DNA of 62,595 nucleotides from NCBI GenBank assembly GCA_009733575.1, contig ML769626.1, positions 41,443 to 104,037 of the forward strand. The letters are read 5' to 3'. How positions within the stretch are numbered: the stretch's first letter is position 1; the number at the start of each line of letters is the position of its first letter. The notes beneath the pieces are model-generated. The model was not told where the DNA came from. It searched no databases and was given only the letters and a program-made list of their open reading frames with translations. A program made the position numbers and the translations under genes. Shown in pieces: positions 35,146 to 47,500 of the stretch. The DNA comes from Gymnopus androsaceus JB14. Lineage: Eukaryota; Basidiomycota; Agaricomycetes; Agaricales; Omphalotaceae.

Positions 35146-36285
35146 CGCAGTGGGTGGGGAGGGCCCGTCCAGTTTCCATGGAGCTTGAGGGCGCTCCGAA
35201 TCGGACTCGATTCTACGAAATCTAGGTACATAAATTTCTTTCTCTTGCCGCTTCACGTAGCTCTAACCTTTGTGCCCTGCCAGCGCCCTGCGTTACTGTA
35301 ATAAAAACTTGTCGAATCGATTGATAGATCCTAGATATGTAGATCCTGGCAGGAACGATGCTGCGGCGTGCCTTCCAGGAATCTCGAAGGGTCATATTAT
35401 TTCTAAAATTTAATTATCTTGAAACCTTGAAGGGGTAAATGCCAATGAGACCAGGCCCGCCAGGAGGACCTGGGCGATGTACATGTTCTCTCTCAGGCTC
35501 ACAACCAGAGTGTAACGTCTAACCACAGACATAGGAGAACTATGTATCAAGGCAGTGCGGTACACTGTATCACGCCTAGCAGGAGCAGGAATGAATCTGA
35601 ATGAGTATAAGCACGAGTCGGAGTAAGTATCGTATGTACATTATGTAGATAGCTATACTTCTCGGCCTGACTAGGGAAATGGTTGCATATAACTTGGCCG
35701 TAATGTACATTATACTTCTCCATAACTATAACTTGAAGTAGAAACTTCTTTAAAAAAATCGGAAACCAATGAAGCAAGCAAATAAGGGAAGATTGAACGA
35801 AAGCAGATGGGATGGGGAGACGGGACAGCGGATGGATGAAATGAATCGATGAATCTAGCTTGATATGCAAAAATACAGCGTAGTGTATGTGGTTGATGTG
35901 ATATATGAATCTGAAATCCAAGTAGATAGGTAGACGGATGATGGGTGATGGCTGGATGGAAGCATGCAGTTGAAGAGAAACGAGAATGGGGTCCATAATA
36001 GGGTAGGAGATGCACAGGGATAGTATGTGAATGGGAAAAAAATGCGATGTCGATAGCTTGGTAGTATGAATGAATACAAATAAGTTTATGTGCATTGTGT
36101 GGTGTTCGTGTGGTCTGTGGTGTTCGTGTTCTTCCGGACAGATGAGAGTGGAAAGGGGAAAAAAAAAGGAAACCCCGGACATGTGAAAAGGGAACAACTC
36201 CGAGAGATGAAGAGAACAGATCCGATCCAGGGAGAAAGAGAGATATGAGCAGGGACCTGCCTTACCAGTGCCTTTCGGTACACAG
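35146..36285. other. Intergenic downstream of the methyltransferase gene
   Basis: Long open frames on the minus strand here are rich in H, S, P and I and lack conserved motifs. I treat them as chance frames in A/G-rich 3' flank. No RNA or repeat was recognised. Confidence 0.4.
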
Positions 36286-38205
36286 TTATTTAGGTTTCCA
36301 TGCGACGAACCCGCGTAGCGTCCTGCAAGTATCTCGATTCTCCTGAACGGGTTGGATATCCAAGTTATTTCTCCAAACCCGCCAATCAGGGCGCTCGCCG
36401 GGAGGCTCCGCCCAAAGGAGCTGGAACATGATGTTGTCTCGCATCCCTATGCGATCAGTCATATCGCTAAATTGGAAGAAGAAAGAAAAAAAGTCCGTAA
36501 AGTCCGTAAGTAAGGATGGAAGCGGGATCGAGAGAGAATGATACCGACTTTTCCCAATTGCCCCATGCTTGATCAAAGCTTTCCCTGGCGGCTGCCTGGG
36601 TTGAGATTACAGCGCGGCGACCTTCCTTCAGTCGAGCCTGAGATATGGTGGGAGGAAGTTCCGGCGTATAGAGCTTGGAGTACTCTGCCCATATGGCTTC
36701 TTTACAAGCTTTAACTGTATGTACAGTTCTCGCGAGATGCATGGGCGCCCAAGAGTGAACCTTTTTAGAAGACCCGTTTGACGAAGTGGAGCTAAACGAA
36801 TCGTCGGAGTCTGATTGGCGGCTGCCAGTCGAGCGCGTGAGCGTAAACTGGTCGCTGTTGAATGCGTTGAACTCATCGGATGGACAAAAGAGCCTCGAGT
36901 CTGAGGATGAATTTCGCGGAAGAGGGATATGTAGGACGGGATGTGTCTTGATGTCCGTGAACCAGGAGGACAAATAGAAGGGAAGAACAGTGATCAACTG
37001 TGGGGCTAAAAACCTACTGGATAACATGGCGTCCCAAGCAGCCTTGAGGCGAGAGTGATCCTGTGGATGTGCTTGGAAGGAGTTGGTTAGTGGTGGGGGC
37101 GTAGGTGTTTGTGGAATGAAAGGAGATTTATAGCTATGAGCAGATCTGGGACCAAAATGTGATATTGTTGAGGAAGTGAACGTGGATGTCGGGGATTCCT
37201 GCAAAGGGGATAGACTGGATTTCTTGCCATCCAGTGGGTATGATTCATCATCCCAAGGGGTCGCGGAGAATGCTGTCATCGAGCTTCTGGTGGATGGCAT
37301 CGAATCAGTGCGAAGTAGGTCCACATTGAGAGGCGTTGGCCGGGGACGACGGCGTGAAGCTTGGCAGTAAGGGAATATCAAGTCTTCTTCGAATATCTGC
37401 ATTAATATGTGAGCAGAAGTATGGCTAAATACACGATCAGTACGTACCTCCAAGACAGCACCAGGTTTCATAACACGCAAAATTTCCTGTGATGAAGGAT
37501 CAGGATGTTTATAGACGCCGCGAATGATAAGACTACCTCGAGGACGAATTGCCACTGTCAATTAATGAGTATCCAATGAACATGAATCCAACAGGGATAA
37601 ACTTACTTCGTCTTCTGGCACCCCAAGTCCTACTCTGGCCATTCGAACCAAGTCAAAGTGGTTCGGAGGAAACGGAAGTCCGTCCAATCTACGTTAAATG
37701 AGACAGCGGTAATGTGCAAAAGGAACTCCATGCGCGTACAAGTTTCCATGAACCCACTGGACTCTGTCGGCAATATCTTTGTAGGGGTCAAGCTTGTGCA
37801 GCTTGGGCTGGATGTCTTTGACATCTAATCCGATTATTGTACTAGCCTAGAAAAGAAGGAAATTAATGAAGCGCATTAATACTTATCTGTACGACGTGCC
37901 TGCCATTGCCTAGCAGCTTCCATTGCCCAATAACCAGCCCCACAGCCTAAATCCAGGACCATTGCAGGCGGGGATTCGAATTGGTTCATGGTGAGGCTTT
38001 TAAAGCAGTTTTTGAAGAACATATGATCAAAGTTATCGCTGTAGAGATATTAGAGTTCTGGATGTATGCGAAAGTAAGAACGCGCTCACTAATTCAGCAT
38101 CTCGTTTGAAAAATCCAAAGGATAAGGGACCTCTCCTGGTCTCCGTCTGAATACTCTTTCCTTGAGCAACAGAGCCTCGACATCCTTTTCAGGAGAATTG
38201 CCCAT
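36286..38205 (-). CDS. SAM-dependent methyltransferase with disordered insert
   Basis: Start at 38205 gives MGNSPEKDVEALLLKERVF. Motif I VLDLGCGAGYWAMEAARQW marks a class I S-adenosylmethionine methyltransferase, with motif II near IIGLDVKDIQPK and the post-I segment RVQWVHGNL, then LPFPPNHFDLVRMARV and EILRVMKPGAVLEI. After EEDLIFPYCQ comes a long Ser/Pro/Thr-rich stretch (about 37350-36800) that is probably disordered. A folded C-terminus follows (LAPQLITVLPFYLSSWFTDI; ending RTLRGFVAWKPK at 36286). Several 50-nt introns, including one between FVLE and EILRVMK, keep frame. The substrate is unknown; the layout suggests a fungal-specific regulator-type methyltransferase. Confidence 0.82.
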
Positions 38206-38410
38206 GGCGGAGTCGCGCGACAGATTGGAAGGAAGAAAGAAGGTTCAAGTGATGTGGACTATATTGTACAGGATGGCCTCATTATGGGAGAAGGAATGTA
38301 TTCTACAGGGGTGACTTTTATATAATTTTCGAGAAGCCTCGGGGAAAATGTCAGCCACGCGAGAGTCCGACCTTTACCGGCGCTGGTCCGATATTATCGC
38401 CGTTCTCCAA

Positions 38411-38983
38411 ATGACCTCCATCATCCAACGAGCTGCCTGGCGCGCTGCTCGCCGTCCTCTAGCTAGATATACCTCTAACAGAACCCCCTGGAATTCAGAG
38501 AGCGTAGGAGAGATTAATACTGATCCCGAGCCATTGGAAAACTACGAATATGCGCCTCCAATTTCGAACCAGTATCGATCTCCAAAGGGCTGGGACGACC
38601 TTCAGATGAGAAGAAACTTTGGTGAAGCCGTGAGCATTCTGTTCTTTATTCTAAAGAAACTCCAAAATATTTCTTTCTCTTAGCTTCCTGAACACGATGA
38701 ATTGCATTCCATGTGGGGTCCAGATATCCCTCCTCCTGGTGTCACGCCAAAGATGGCCTTGAATCACTTCCTACTCGCTGCTGCCGCATTTGTGGGCATC
38801 TTTTTCACCACAAAACATGTTCTTACTCCGGAGCCTCATTTCATTCGTCGAACGTATCCTTACGATGGATTGGTCACGGAACTCGGTGGTCTCGCCGAAA
38901 ATAAGGTCGGTTCAGCTCTTCTTTTTGGGATCCGTAGCTAACCGTTTTTCCAGGCTCGGATTGAGGAGGAATCGGAAGAGTAA
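38411..38983 (+). CDS. Complex I accessory subunit NDUFB8 homologue
   Basis: Single-TM accessory subunit of mitochondrial NADH:ubiquinone oxidoreductase (membrane arm). I choose the ATG at 38411 because it begins an amphipathic Arg/Ala-rich presequence (MTSIIQRAAWRAARRPLARY). An in-frame ATG at 38348 would place a non-mitochondrial extension ahead of it. Three exons (38411-38629, 38684-38905, 38954-38983) are joined by GT/AG introns. Family landmarks are GWDDLQMRRNFGE, then LHSMWGPDIPPPGVTP, one TM segment (LLAAAAFVGIFFTTKHVL) and YPYDGLVTELGG. The tail ARIEEESEE ends the protein at about 156 residues. All of this fits the fungal NDUFB8 (ASHI) family. Confidence 0.85.
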
Positions 38984-39245
38984 TTCATGTGGAATCTATA
39001 ATAACAAGTTGTCATGGTGCTGTCGGTCAAACGTAGAAACCTTGAACGTGTGTTTTCTCCCTTCGACTTCTTTGAGAACAAAGGACATGCTTGATGTTGT
39101 CCTACACGAGCTCACGCCTAATACAACTGTGCTTGAAAGCTGGAATGGGCCAAGTTTAGCCATGCATTCAATAGAATCTAAATGTATGTACAACTCCCGA
39201 AATACTACAGAAACCCCAATTCAGACTCCTGCTTCATTGAAAGAT

Positions 39246-42200
39246 TCATTTTGGCTTATCGAAGCATCGTTCGCGATCGAGTGCTCCGCTAGGACGATGA
39301 ATAAGTTTCGGTTTCGGTCGGGGTCGCAAGTTCACTGCCAGTGGAGCTGTAGTCATCACCTTGTCTGCTTCTGATCCTTGCTCGGATTCATAATCGTCTT
39401 CACCAGAAGAATGATTACTCTTCTTTTTCGTTTGATCTCGGGGTGCCCGCCGACCTCTCGCTACTGTTTTCCTGCCTCTAGTAGAACTCTCCAGCGAATC
39501 CGAAGCCTTTTTCTTACCCTTCTTTGTCGCTCGCTTTTTCTTGAGAGGTTCCTTCTCACCCTCGTCATCTTCATTATCGTCTTCTGAAGCCGGCTCATTG
39601 TCTGCAGCCTTGCGTTTCTTTCGGTAATCGGTGACCACCTCCTGAAGACGCTTGCTCTTAAATGCTTGACGTTTTCTAGGTGCAACGGTGCCACTGCCGG
39701 AAGAAACGTCCAGAAAGTCGTTTAGATTCCCTTGGCGATTGAGAGTGTTTGCCTAAGGATCAAGGATAGAATGTTAGGTTGACGGGAGCTAAGGTTATCG
39801 AAGAATACAAACCTGGCCTCGTTTTCCCACCTTTTGAATTATGGGCAAGAGGAGATCGTCTACTTTTGGTTGAACCCAGCCAAGCTCCTCGCGTAAAAAT
39901 CTGAGAAAACCCAGTTAACACCTTAAGCCGATCTCGGAAGAACAACTTACGCGCGAAGGGCATCCAGATCAGGTAGACCCCATTTGAATGGTTCATCGGA
40001 CTCGTCAACAACAGGATGATAGTAGGCGTCCCTCTGATATCCAATATCAGAACACAACATCTTCGCTTTTTAATAAATAGGACACCTACCACCGCGGCGT
40101 TGGGCCAATCAGCGGGAAGATAGAGATCCTTGAATTTCTTCTTCTTAAAACGAAAGTTTGGTAAAGAACGGTTATGGTTGGTAATACGAATACAGTATAG
40201 ACAGCAAAAAAACTTACAAATCTCTTGCGAAACGGCGAGCTATGATCTTCGCGGTCTTTCCCAGATTGTACCTTCATCCACCAGTCTTTGAACTTGTGGA
40301 GTCCGTCGTCTCCGGGAAATTCTCTCAGGAGCTCCATGGCGACTACAGGACCCACACCCGGAAGACCTTCAACATAATCACTTCCCAATAAATAAGCGAG
40401 CCGAATGAGGGTTCCCTGATCCAAGCCAAGCTCCCGCATGAGATCCGAGAGCAGAAAGCATTCCACAGTCTTGGATTGATTGAACATATTCTTGAACACC
40501 CGGTGACCCCCAAACAGAAAAACATCAGAGTCATCTGTGATGATACCGTCGACGAGATTTAACGAAAGAAGCTCTGCACATTGAGCTTCTGCCTCCATGG
40601 GTGCAGTTATGTATGGAATCCCGAATAGACGCAACATTATCTGCATACGAAAGACTGTTCAGGTTCAATTATCCTTGAAATTTTGTTTAGCGCGTACCAT
40701 GATTTGGTTGACCATTTGCTGGTTGATATCTTCCGCATCACGCATAGCGTTCTTGCGTTGTTGGTCAAGCGAGGCGATTTCCTCATCAATTTCGCGCCGC
40801 ACGTCGTCGATATCACGCCCTTTCACCTGCGACACAAAGTGAGCAAAGTCGCCCTCCTCAGCATCAGGGTTCATTTCATGAGCTGCATCCCAATCCCTTT
40901 CCTCTATGGGCGGGGTGGATGGGCGCGAGCCATCCTGATCGGACAGTTCCTGAGGTGAAGGCGACCGGGAATGTAAGGCTGTAGGCTGAAGCGTCTCTTG
41001 ATTGGTACCAAGGCTCTGGTATATCCAAGGCAGTTTGATCTTCGTTATCTATAGCGTCGATGAAGGCTTCCGGCACAGAAACTTCTTCCATGTCTTCATC
41101 ATCGTCGTCAGAAAGTAACACAGTCTCAGAGGGAAGAGATATCGTTTCTACCCCCTTTTCGTCATCGAAAAGGGGTGCTTCCTTTTTCGGCGTGTTATGT
41201 CGGAACTTTTGAAAAATGATCCTAACCGGCCTAAGCGCTTATATGCCCATAATCAAAACCCGCTTATAACCGAGAGGTCGTGATTGGTTTATAAGCGGTT
41301 ACAGGGCGATTACGTGGAAAACCGGTCCATAATTTGGCAGGGCGAGTTACTGGCGATTATAAACCCCGTAATCAGTTATAAACCTCCATAATCTGCCGCG
41401 GACCTCTAAGTTATAAGCGGCATAATCGCATAATCAGGCCGCTTATAAGCGCATTTTAAAACTCGACATACCTCTGTCCGAGTTAATGGTTATTAAAAGA
41501 AGTTCAGGTGATGGACTTTTGGGTGGGAGGGTAATAGGTTTGGTGGAGCTTTCCACCGGGATGGGATTGGTCTTTGGCTCAGAGTTTGGTGATGAAAATG
41601 ATGAAGACAAACTATCATGATGAGGTTCAGAAGAGAGCGAAGCATTGCTGCGCTGGTTTCGAGCTCATTTGAAGAGGAGAAGCGACGGTTTTTAGATTGG
41701 AGATAGGCGGAGATTTATGTGCAGTGAGTAGAAACGGTCGGCCAAATGATAAAGATGAGGTAGTCGAAACACGATCTGAACTTCGCGATGGACCGGCGTT
41801 GGCTATAGACAAAGCTGTCTCCAACCGAGAAGAACCAGCAGCGGTTCCACTAGCAGTATCGATGCTGCTCCTGAAAGCCGAGCTGGACGAAGAAGAGCCA
41901 TTTATCGACAGAGATGCCTTGTTGGAATATTCGAGAGACTCCTGAATCGCAAACGCCAATTCTTCATCCTCTTCCCAGTGGTCCGGCTGTGAAGGATCCA
42001 TAGGGAAGTCCTCGTCATCCAGATCAAACAACGGGATCTGTACCGACTTTTGTGCTGTTTTCGTACTCAGAGGAGCTAGTGGCTTGGGTGAATACCGACG
42101 AGCAATAGCAGTCAACGCTGACTGCCTGTGATAGTTCCTAAGATCTGGATCAATTTCGGCAGGTTCAGGTCTAGAAAGTACGTTCAACAACTGCGCATCG

Positions 42201-43547
42201 TGTGTACGACAAAACCAACTCACATATTTACCTCCTCCATTTCATCATCTTCCTCACTGTCCACTTGGCCGGTTTGGTTTTCACCGTCGTTTTGCGGTTC
42301 ATCCTGCTCGTGATCAATTAAGATAGGTTTCTGCTTGGTCCCATCCCTTATTCCAAGAATCCAGCCCCCAGTGGCACCCTCATTCCGGATAAGCATGTAC
42401 TCCTTGTTTCGTTCACTAGCGATACGAACAGGAATTGAAATGTGTGCCTTTCCTATGTCATCTGTGGTGGACAGTAACTGCTGAGTGAGCGAGTTTCTTT
42501 GTTTAAGATTTTTGATCTGCTGTTTAGAAAAGTCCAGCGGAGTCGGAGCGCTTTTCAGCATTTGCTGTAGTCGAGTGTATGAAGTTTGACGTGACTTGAG
42601 TCGAAGGTCACCGATGATTTCATACTGTACTTCAGTTGGGAGCTCCTTGAAAGCAGGAGACGTGACATCGAAATCTTCGGGACGCATGTTCTCGATGAAT
42701 GAGCGAAGCTCCTCTTCCGTAGCTAGTCGAGGATCAGGGGCAGACGAGCGAGTCGCTTTCGAAATTCTATCCTGCAAATCAATGTCAGGAAGTCGATATG
42801 GATCATGGTCATGGAATTTGATCTTCTTGCCGGACGAAGTTGGCTCCTTGGCCTGCTCCTTCTTATGAGGCGTATTAGGTATGGTGGGATCAATATCTTC
42901 GAGGTAGACGGTGTCATCATCGAGTACTACGGGTCCTTCAGGTGCCTTTCCCTTTCCCTTTCCCTTGTTAGGACTCCAAACACGTTAAGAATATAACTCG
43001 AAAGCCACAAGCAGAACAACTCACGACGTTATCCTGGCATGCTTGAGAGCCTCCCGTCTCAACTGAGCAGCCAAAAGTCGTTCTGCAAGTTTCGCATGAC
43101 TTGCTGCTGCTCCACTCTTCTTCTTTCTTCTCTCAATCTGAGGCAAATGTCAGCCGTGGAAGCGTTCCTGCAAGGATAACAGTCGTACCAGCGTCTCTCG
43201 CTTCAAAGCTGGAGCCCCACCATCGAAAACAAAGACGGGTTTCATCCCATAGAATAAAAGTTTACAGATCCGGCGTAGAAAACCACTGAGAATAACATGA
43301 GCAGAGGCCAAAAGAACAAGAACGGAAACATACAGGACATGAGCGTTTACTAAAGCTCGGCCGTCTTTCGCTCTCATTGTCGCTTGAAACTGGTATATCC
43401 ATATACTCGAATCTATAGCCACTACCTTCCCTTCCATAGTTTCTAACCTGAGCTCATGAGAAACGCGTAGATGATGGTTAATAAAGGATCCTACATGACA
43501 GGCCGACCGACTGGAGTGAGCAGCGTCCATAGCGATTTGACACCCAT
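39246..43547 (-). CDS. RAD2: XPG/RAD2 nucleotide-excision-repair endonuclease, carrying a transposon insertion
   Basis: Structure-specific endonuclease that makes the 3' incision in nucleotide excision repair. Start at 43547 gives MGVKSLWTLLTPVGRPVM. The N-nuclease domain follows (ETMEGKVVAIDSSIWIYQFQ, FLRRICKLLFYGMKPVFVFD with the catalytic Asp), then a long acidic spacer typical of RAD2/XPG. The I-domain (GIPYITAPMEAEAQCAELL, IITDDSDVFLFG) and helix-hairpin-helix (YLLGSDYVEGLPGVGPV) come next. The lysine-rich C-terminus (KKKRATKKGKKKASD) suggests nuclear localisation. The spacer is interrupted at 41198-41468 by a TIR element. Two spacer joins need introns of about 88 and 61 nt with modest splice sites (around 41640-41730 and 41025-41085). 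If the element is not spliced out, a stop follows within about nine codons and the I-domain is lost. Confidence 0.9.
41198..41468. mobile_element. 271-bp TIR element (MITE-like) inside RAD2
   Basis: Begins TGTCGGAACTTTTGAAAAAT and ends with the imperfect inverse, whose reverse complement begins TGTCGAGTTTTAAAATGC. TA flanks both ends (41196-41197 and 41469-41470), as for Tc1/mariner-type insertions. It has no coding capacity. The inside carries at least five GCTTATA/TATAAGC words in both orientations (for example CCGCTTATAAGCGC near 41442) and repeated CCATAATC, giving strong self-pairing. Removing the element and one TA leaves an uninterrupted frame (TINSDRGNTPKKEAPLF), which makes this an insertion in formerly coding sequence. 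No second copy was found in this window. Confidence 0.85.
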
Positions 43548-43662
43548 TGTGGGGAGCTGGGCTTAGATCGCATGAAGGTGGTGGTGGAATAAAAGAGAAT
43601 TAGTTATGACTCAGCGGTAGCGCTCATTAAAGTCACGCCAGAGAGCTTTGACTCGGACCACG

Positions 43663-44583
43663 ATGAGCACCGAATTTGAAGCTTCAAAATTAGGGACAAA
43701 AGACCAGTGAGTACTGCTTTACTGATATGAGATACCAAAGACTAGAAACCGGTATTCAGCTGGGACACAGTATACGCCAAAGAACTCGCAGTTTTTGAAG
43801 AATGCGGCGATGAAGGCGAGATCTGGTAAGACAATCGTTGCTTTTGTCAAAAAAAGGAATGAACGCAAGGACCCAGGTTCGGAGAAGAAAGCATAGATAA
43901 GATGGTGCAATGGGCCGCTGAACATGTTCCCTCATCAGATAACCCAATCATTCTTGAGATTGGTAGTGGAAACGGCACACTGCTTTTCTCTCTTATCGAA
44001 GAAGAAAATTACTCTCCCAAGCTTCTATGTGGTATCGACTACAGTGAAGACGCTGTCAATCTCGCGAAAAACATTGCTAACAAGCGCGGCGTTCAAGACA
44101 TCACTTTTAATACCTGTGATTTCCTGACCCAGGATCCACCTCCCATCTCGGAGGAGCAGGAAAGCTCCGGGCGCATAGACACCTGGGATCTGCTTCTCGA
44201 CAAGGGAACCTATGATGCGATTGCTCTTGGCGAAAAGGATGAGCTAGGTAGATCGCCTATCTTTTCATATCCACTACGAACAGCAAGGTTAATAAAACCT
44301 GGAGGATTTTTTCTGATCACTTGTGAGCTCCGATCTGACCTTTGCGAAAGGCTCACTGACCTATATATCTATGCAGCATGTAACTTTACTGAGCAAGAAC
44401 TCAGAAGCAATTTTGCTACACAGGAGTCCGGTCTCGTATATCAGTACGTCTTGTGATATTTTAACGTTCGTCGTCAACTCATTTCGTATCAGTGCAAGCA
44501 TAAAATACCCTACTTTTACTTTCGGAGGTCAGAGCGGTGCAAAATACTCCAGCGTAGCATTTCGAAAGCAAAAGTCAATATGA
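43663..44583 (+). CDS. EFM4: eEF1A lysine methyltransferase EFM4 (METTL10-type)
   Basis: Class I SAM methyltransferase of the EFM4/EEF1AKMT2 family, which methylates a lysine of translation elongation factor 1A in the cytosol. Start at 43663 gives MSTEFEASKLGTKDH. A first intron leads to WDTVYAKELAVFEECGDEGEIW and a second to FGEKSIDKMVQWAA. Motif I is ILEIGSGNGTLLFSL, then GIDYSEDAVNLAKNIA (motif II), WDLLLDKGTYDAIAL (motif IV region) and LIKPGGFFLIT. The C-terminal signature FTFGGQSGAKYSSVAFRK, created after the intron at 44444-44492, is strongly family-specific. All introns preserve frame. Its stop lies 9 bp from the stop of the convergent NOM1-like gene. Confidence 0.9.
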
Positions 44584-44592
44584 TGATAACAT

Positions 44593-47500
44593 CTACAGAT
44601 CGGGTACAATATCTAATCCAGTTCGTAGAGTATCGATTGCAATTTCTACGCCCCACTTCACCAGTTTAATGACATTAGGATCAACATCATCCGCTTTGTC
44701 CAAGGAGAGTCCTTTCGAGAGGAAAAAGACCAATCCCAAGGATACCGTCTGCAGCCGACTAGCCGCGATGAAAATATCCTCTATTGAAGCTCTATTTCGT
44801 GAAGAGGATGTGTCCATGCCCGGCAGCGGAGACGTCGACTGGCTGCTAAGGAACAAGTGAATGAAAAGCTGTCGCAAGAAAGACTTGGTCTGTGATTTGA
44901 GTACAGTGAAGTCGATCGGCTAAAGGAAGTACTTTGAGCGCGAATCGCAGCTACGAACATACTGAAGAACTCACCTTCAGCACTGCAAGCGTGATAGAAT
45001 CCTTCGCAATCCACCACGCATAAGCTTTCGCCATGTTCTTTATCCTTGTGGAGGATATCGATTTGACCTCGAAATCATCCCCTCCTTCCTGTAGACTTTT
45101 GATCACTTCCGCACCTCCTGCATTACTCTCCCCGAGATCCCGCAAGAAATCCCACAAGCAATATTGCAAGGTAATCTTGTACGAATGCGATAACGAGCAA
45201 AGGTGTTGGCAGACCAACGCATAGTAAGGGTTGTAAGCCTTCTCCTATAGACATGATCGAATCATTAGAGATCTCTAAAAGACATCGAAGGTCTGCTCAC
45301 GTTTCCACAGCAATGTAACACGACGCGGACAATCTCCCGTTGCTGAACTTCAGTAAGCTTGAGTTGCGATAGACGTTCGCAGGCATCGACGTAGTCCTGT
45401 AAACGCATCATTTAGTGCCAGTACCACGCTTTCAAGCAACGAAACGCACATCGCTACTCATCAACACAACGAAGATACTTCGTCGGATGTCTGTGTTCAT
45501 CCCATGCTTCTTTGCCAACTTCAACAACGCATTACTGGCCAAGGCATCACCATTCTGCGTAGGCGCATTGGTCGAAGCAGCAGTCTGAGCATTCTCTTGT
45601 TGCCTATCCACCAGAGGATCTCCACCCCAAGCAGCACCAACTAACCACCATTTGCCTTTCGTTTCGGCAGAATGAAGATCATCGAGCGTAACCCGTAAAG
45701 GTTCGTGAGCAAGGACTACGAGCAGATACATCAGCGATCGGGAATGAATTGCAGTCTAAAATTCTTACCATGGCGTTTCTTGCTTAAACCCGTAAGAAAC
45801 TTTTTCATTCGTTCCACAGCATCACCTCCTTGATTTTGAGCGCCGAGACGCTTGGTCTTGTTGTTCTTGAGGTTATTGAGGGTTTCGAGCATGAAGCGCG
45901 TCCGTGATCTGGGATAATCATGACTGCCTGGACCGCAAGTAACAACGAATTGACTTACGACAAAGAGCCTTCCTGCCCATCGAGCTTGCTTTGAACAATC
46001 TGAATGATGTCCTTCAAAGCAAGAGGGTCATCTGTCCGAAGCTGCTGTCCAGAATCTGAACATGTAGAGTATAAATACGCAGGACCTCAACCGATAATAA
46101 AGCGCACTCACTCCTGACAATTTTGAGCAATAATTCAACCTGGAATTCTTGAACATCGCGATTTAACAATGCTCGGATGACATCAAAGACGAGCACGCAT
46201 GAGATTACTTGAAAGTTGTACAACTCGGACAAAAGCACGATAAGATTCGATGCTTCCTTTCCCTTGTCTTCTGGTATGGGCTTCTCCTCTACGATTTCAG
46301 GCTCTTCGTCTGAAAGTAAGGTTAAAAGGTGCCGTTCGTATTGTTGAACCACGTTCTGTAAGAAGTACGCCGCTGGAAGTCCGAAAAATCAACACCTGGC
46401 AGCGTTAAGCATTAGTAAATGACCTACCGAACTCAACACCTATTATTTTGTGCAGGCTGGACACGAAAGCAGCGTAAAGCACGACGTAGGAATCTAACAG
46501 GGTTGAATGGGAGCTTATACCATCTATGATTAAGGTGGTAATCGTAGAGGTGACGTCTAAAACCTTGAATTAGAAGGAAAGTAGCCGGAAAGACGCGGAA
46601 GAAGACTTACCATGTCGCCGATGGTTGCGATAGATCTCCTCTATACTCTCCAGTATTGACGCAATGTTTTGTTCACTCATCCTAGGAAATGAGTTAGACG
46701 ATATTACAAGAACCGAGACTCCATGCACCGATTTAATAAACCCTTCAACTGTCTCGTCAGTTTGATTTGCTCTTCCGATTCTTTATTGTCGGCTTTTCCA
46801 CGCAAGTGCGGAGGAACGTATCGAGTAGCTAGCAGCAGATTAGCGCCCGAAATAAGAATACAAAGTGGAAGTGAAAAGGCATACCAGGAGTAGATGAGAG
46901 CGCAGCAGATGTGGATACGAGTGCCCTTTCTGGGGGTGGACTCGCGTGCTCTGATTCCTGGTCGGTCGCATAATCTGACCCTTTGATGCCCTGCCATTCC
47001 TCTTCTTCCAACACTGTACCTTCGTCCTCCTCATCCGAAACTTCACTTCTCAAATTCTCATCTTCGAAGCCTTCGTCGTCCTCTTCCTCTTCCTCGCCCA
47101 TGCTGTAGTCCAGATCATCAGACTCGGCTCTGTCATTCTGGATCCATTCAAAAGGTCAGCAGGGGTATGGCCAGATGGAGGAAATCTCTACCATGATTGG
47201 TTGTTCCAATGAATCGGCGAAATCAAAGAGGTCTAAGAACTGCAGTTGAGAAAGCAATGAGTGGGGAGCGGTGTATTTCGTAGCATACCGTCAAGTCCAT
47301 CGTCGTAACGTTTCGCTTTTTTACCCTTGGAATGACCAAGCTTTGCCTCTAAATAAGCAATGTACGCATCTTCGTTCGTTTCCTGCTTCGAACGAATGAT
47401 CGGTGCATCCATAGGAGCAGCAGCCTTGGACCTTTTCGAAGCAAGTTTCTCTAAAGCCGTGACTTTTGGAACGCTTTTTACTTTTGTAGAAACATCGGAC

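Noticed and set aside
35547..36197. Long 216-residue minus-strand open frame after the methyltransferase.
   Set aside because: Composition is H/S/P/I-rich, no motif is recognised, overlapping frames are also open, and it lies in the 3' flank of a complete gene.
40876..41121. Apparent frameshift in the RAD2 spacer downstream of the insertion.
   Set aside because: A 61-nt GTGCCG...ACCAG intron gives the right phase. The donor is weak, so an indel is not fully excluded, but it is not required.
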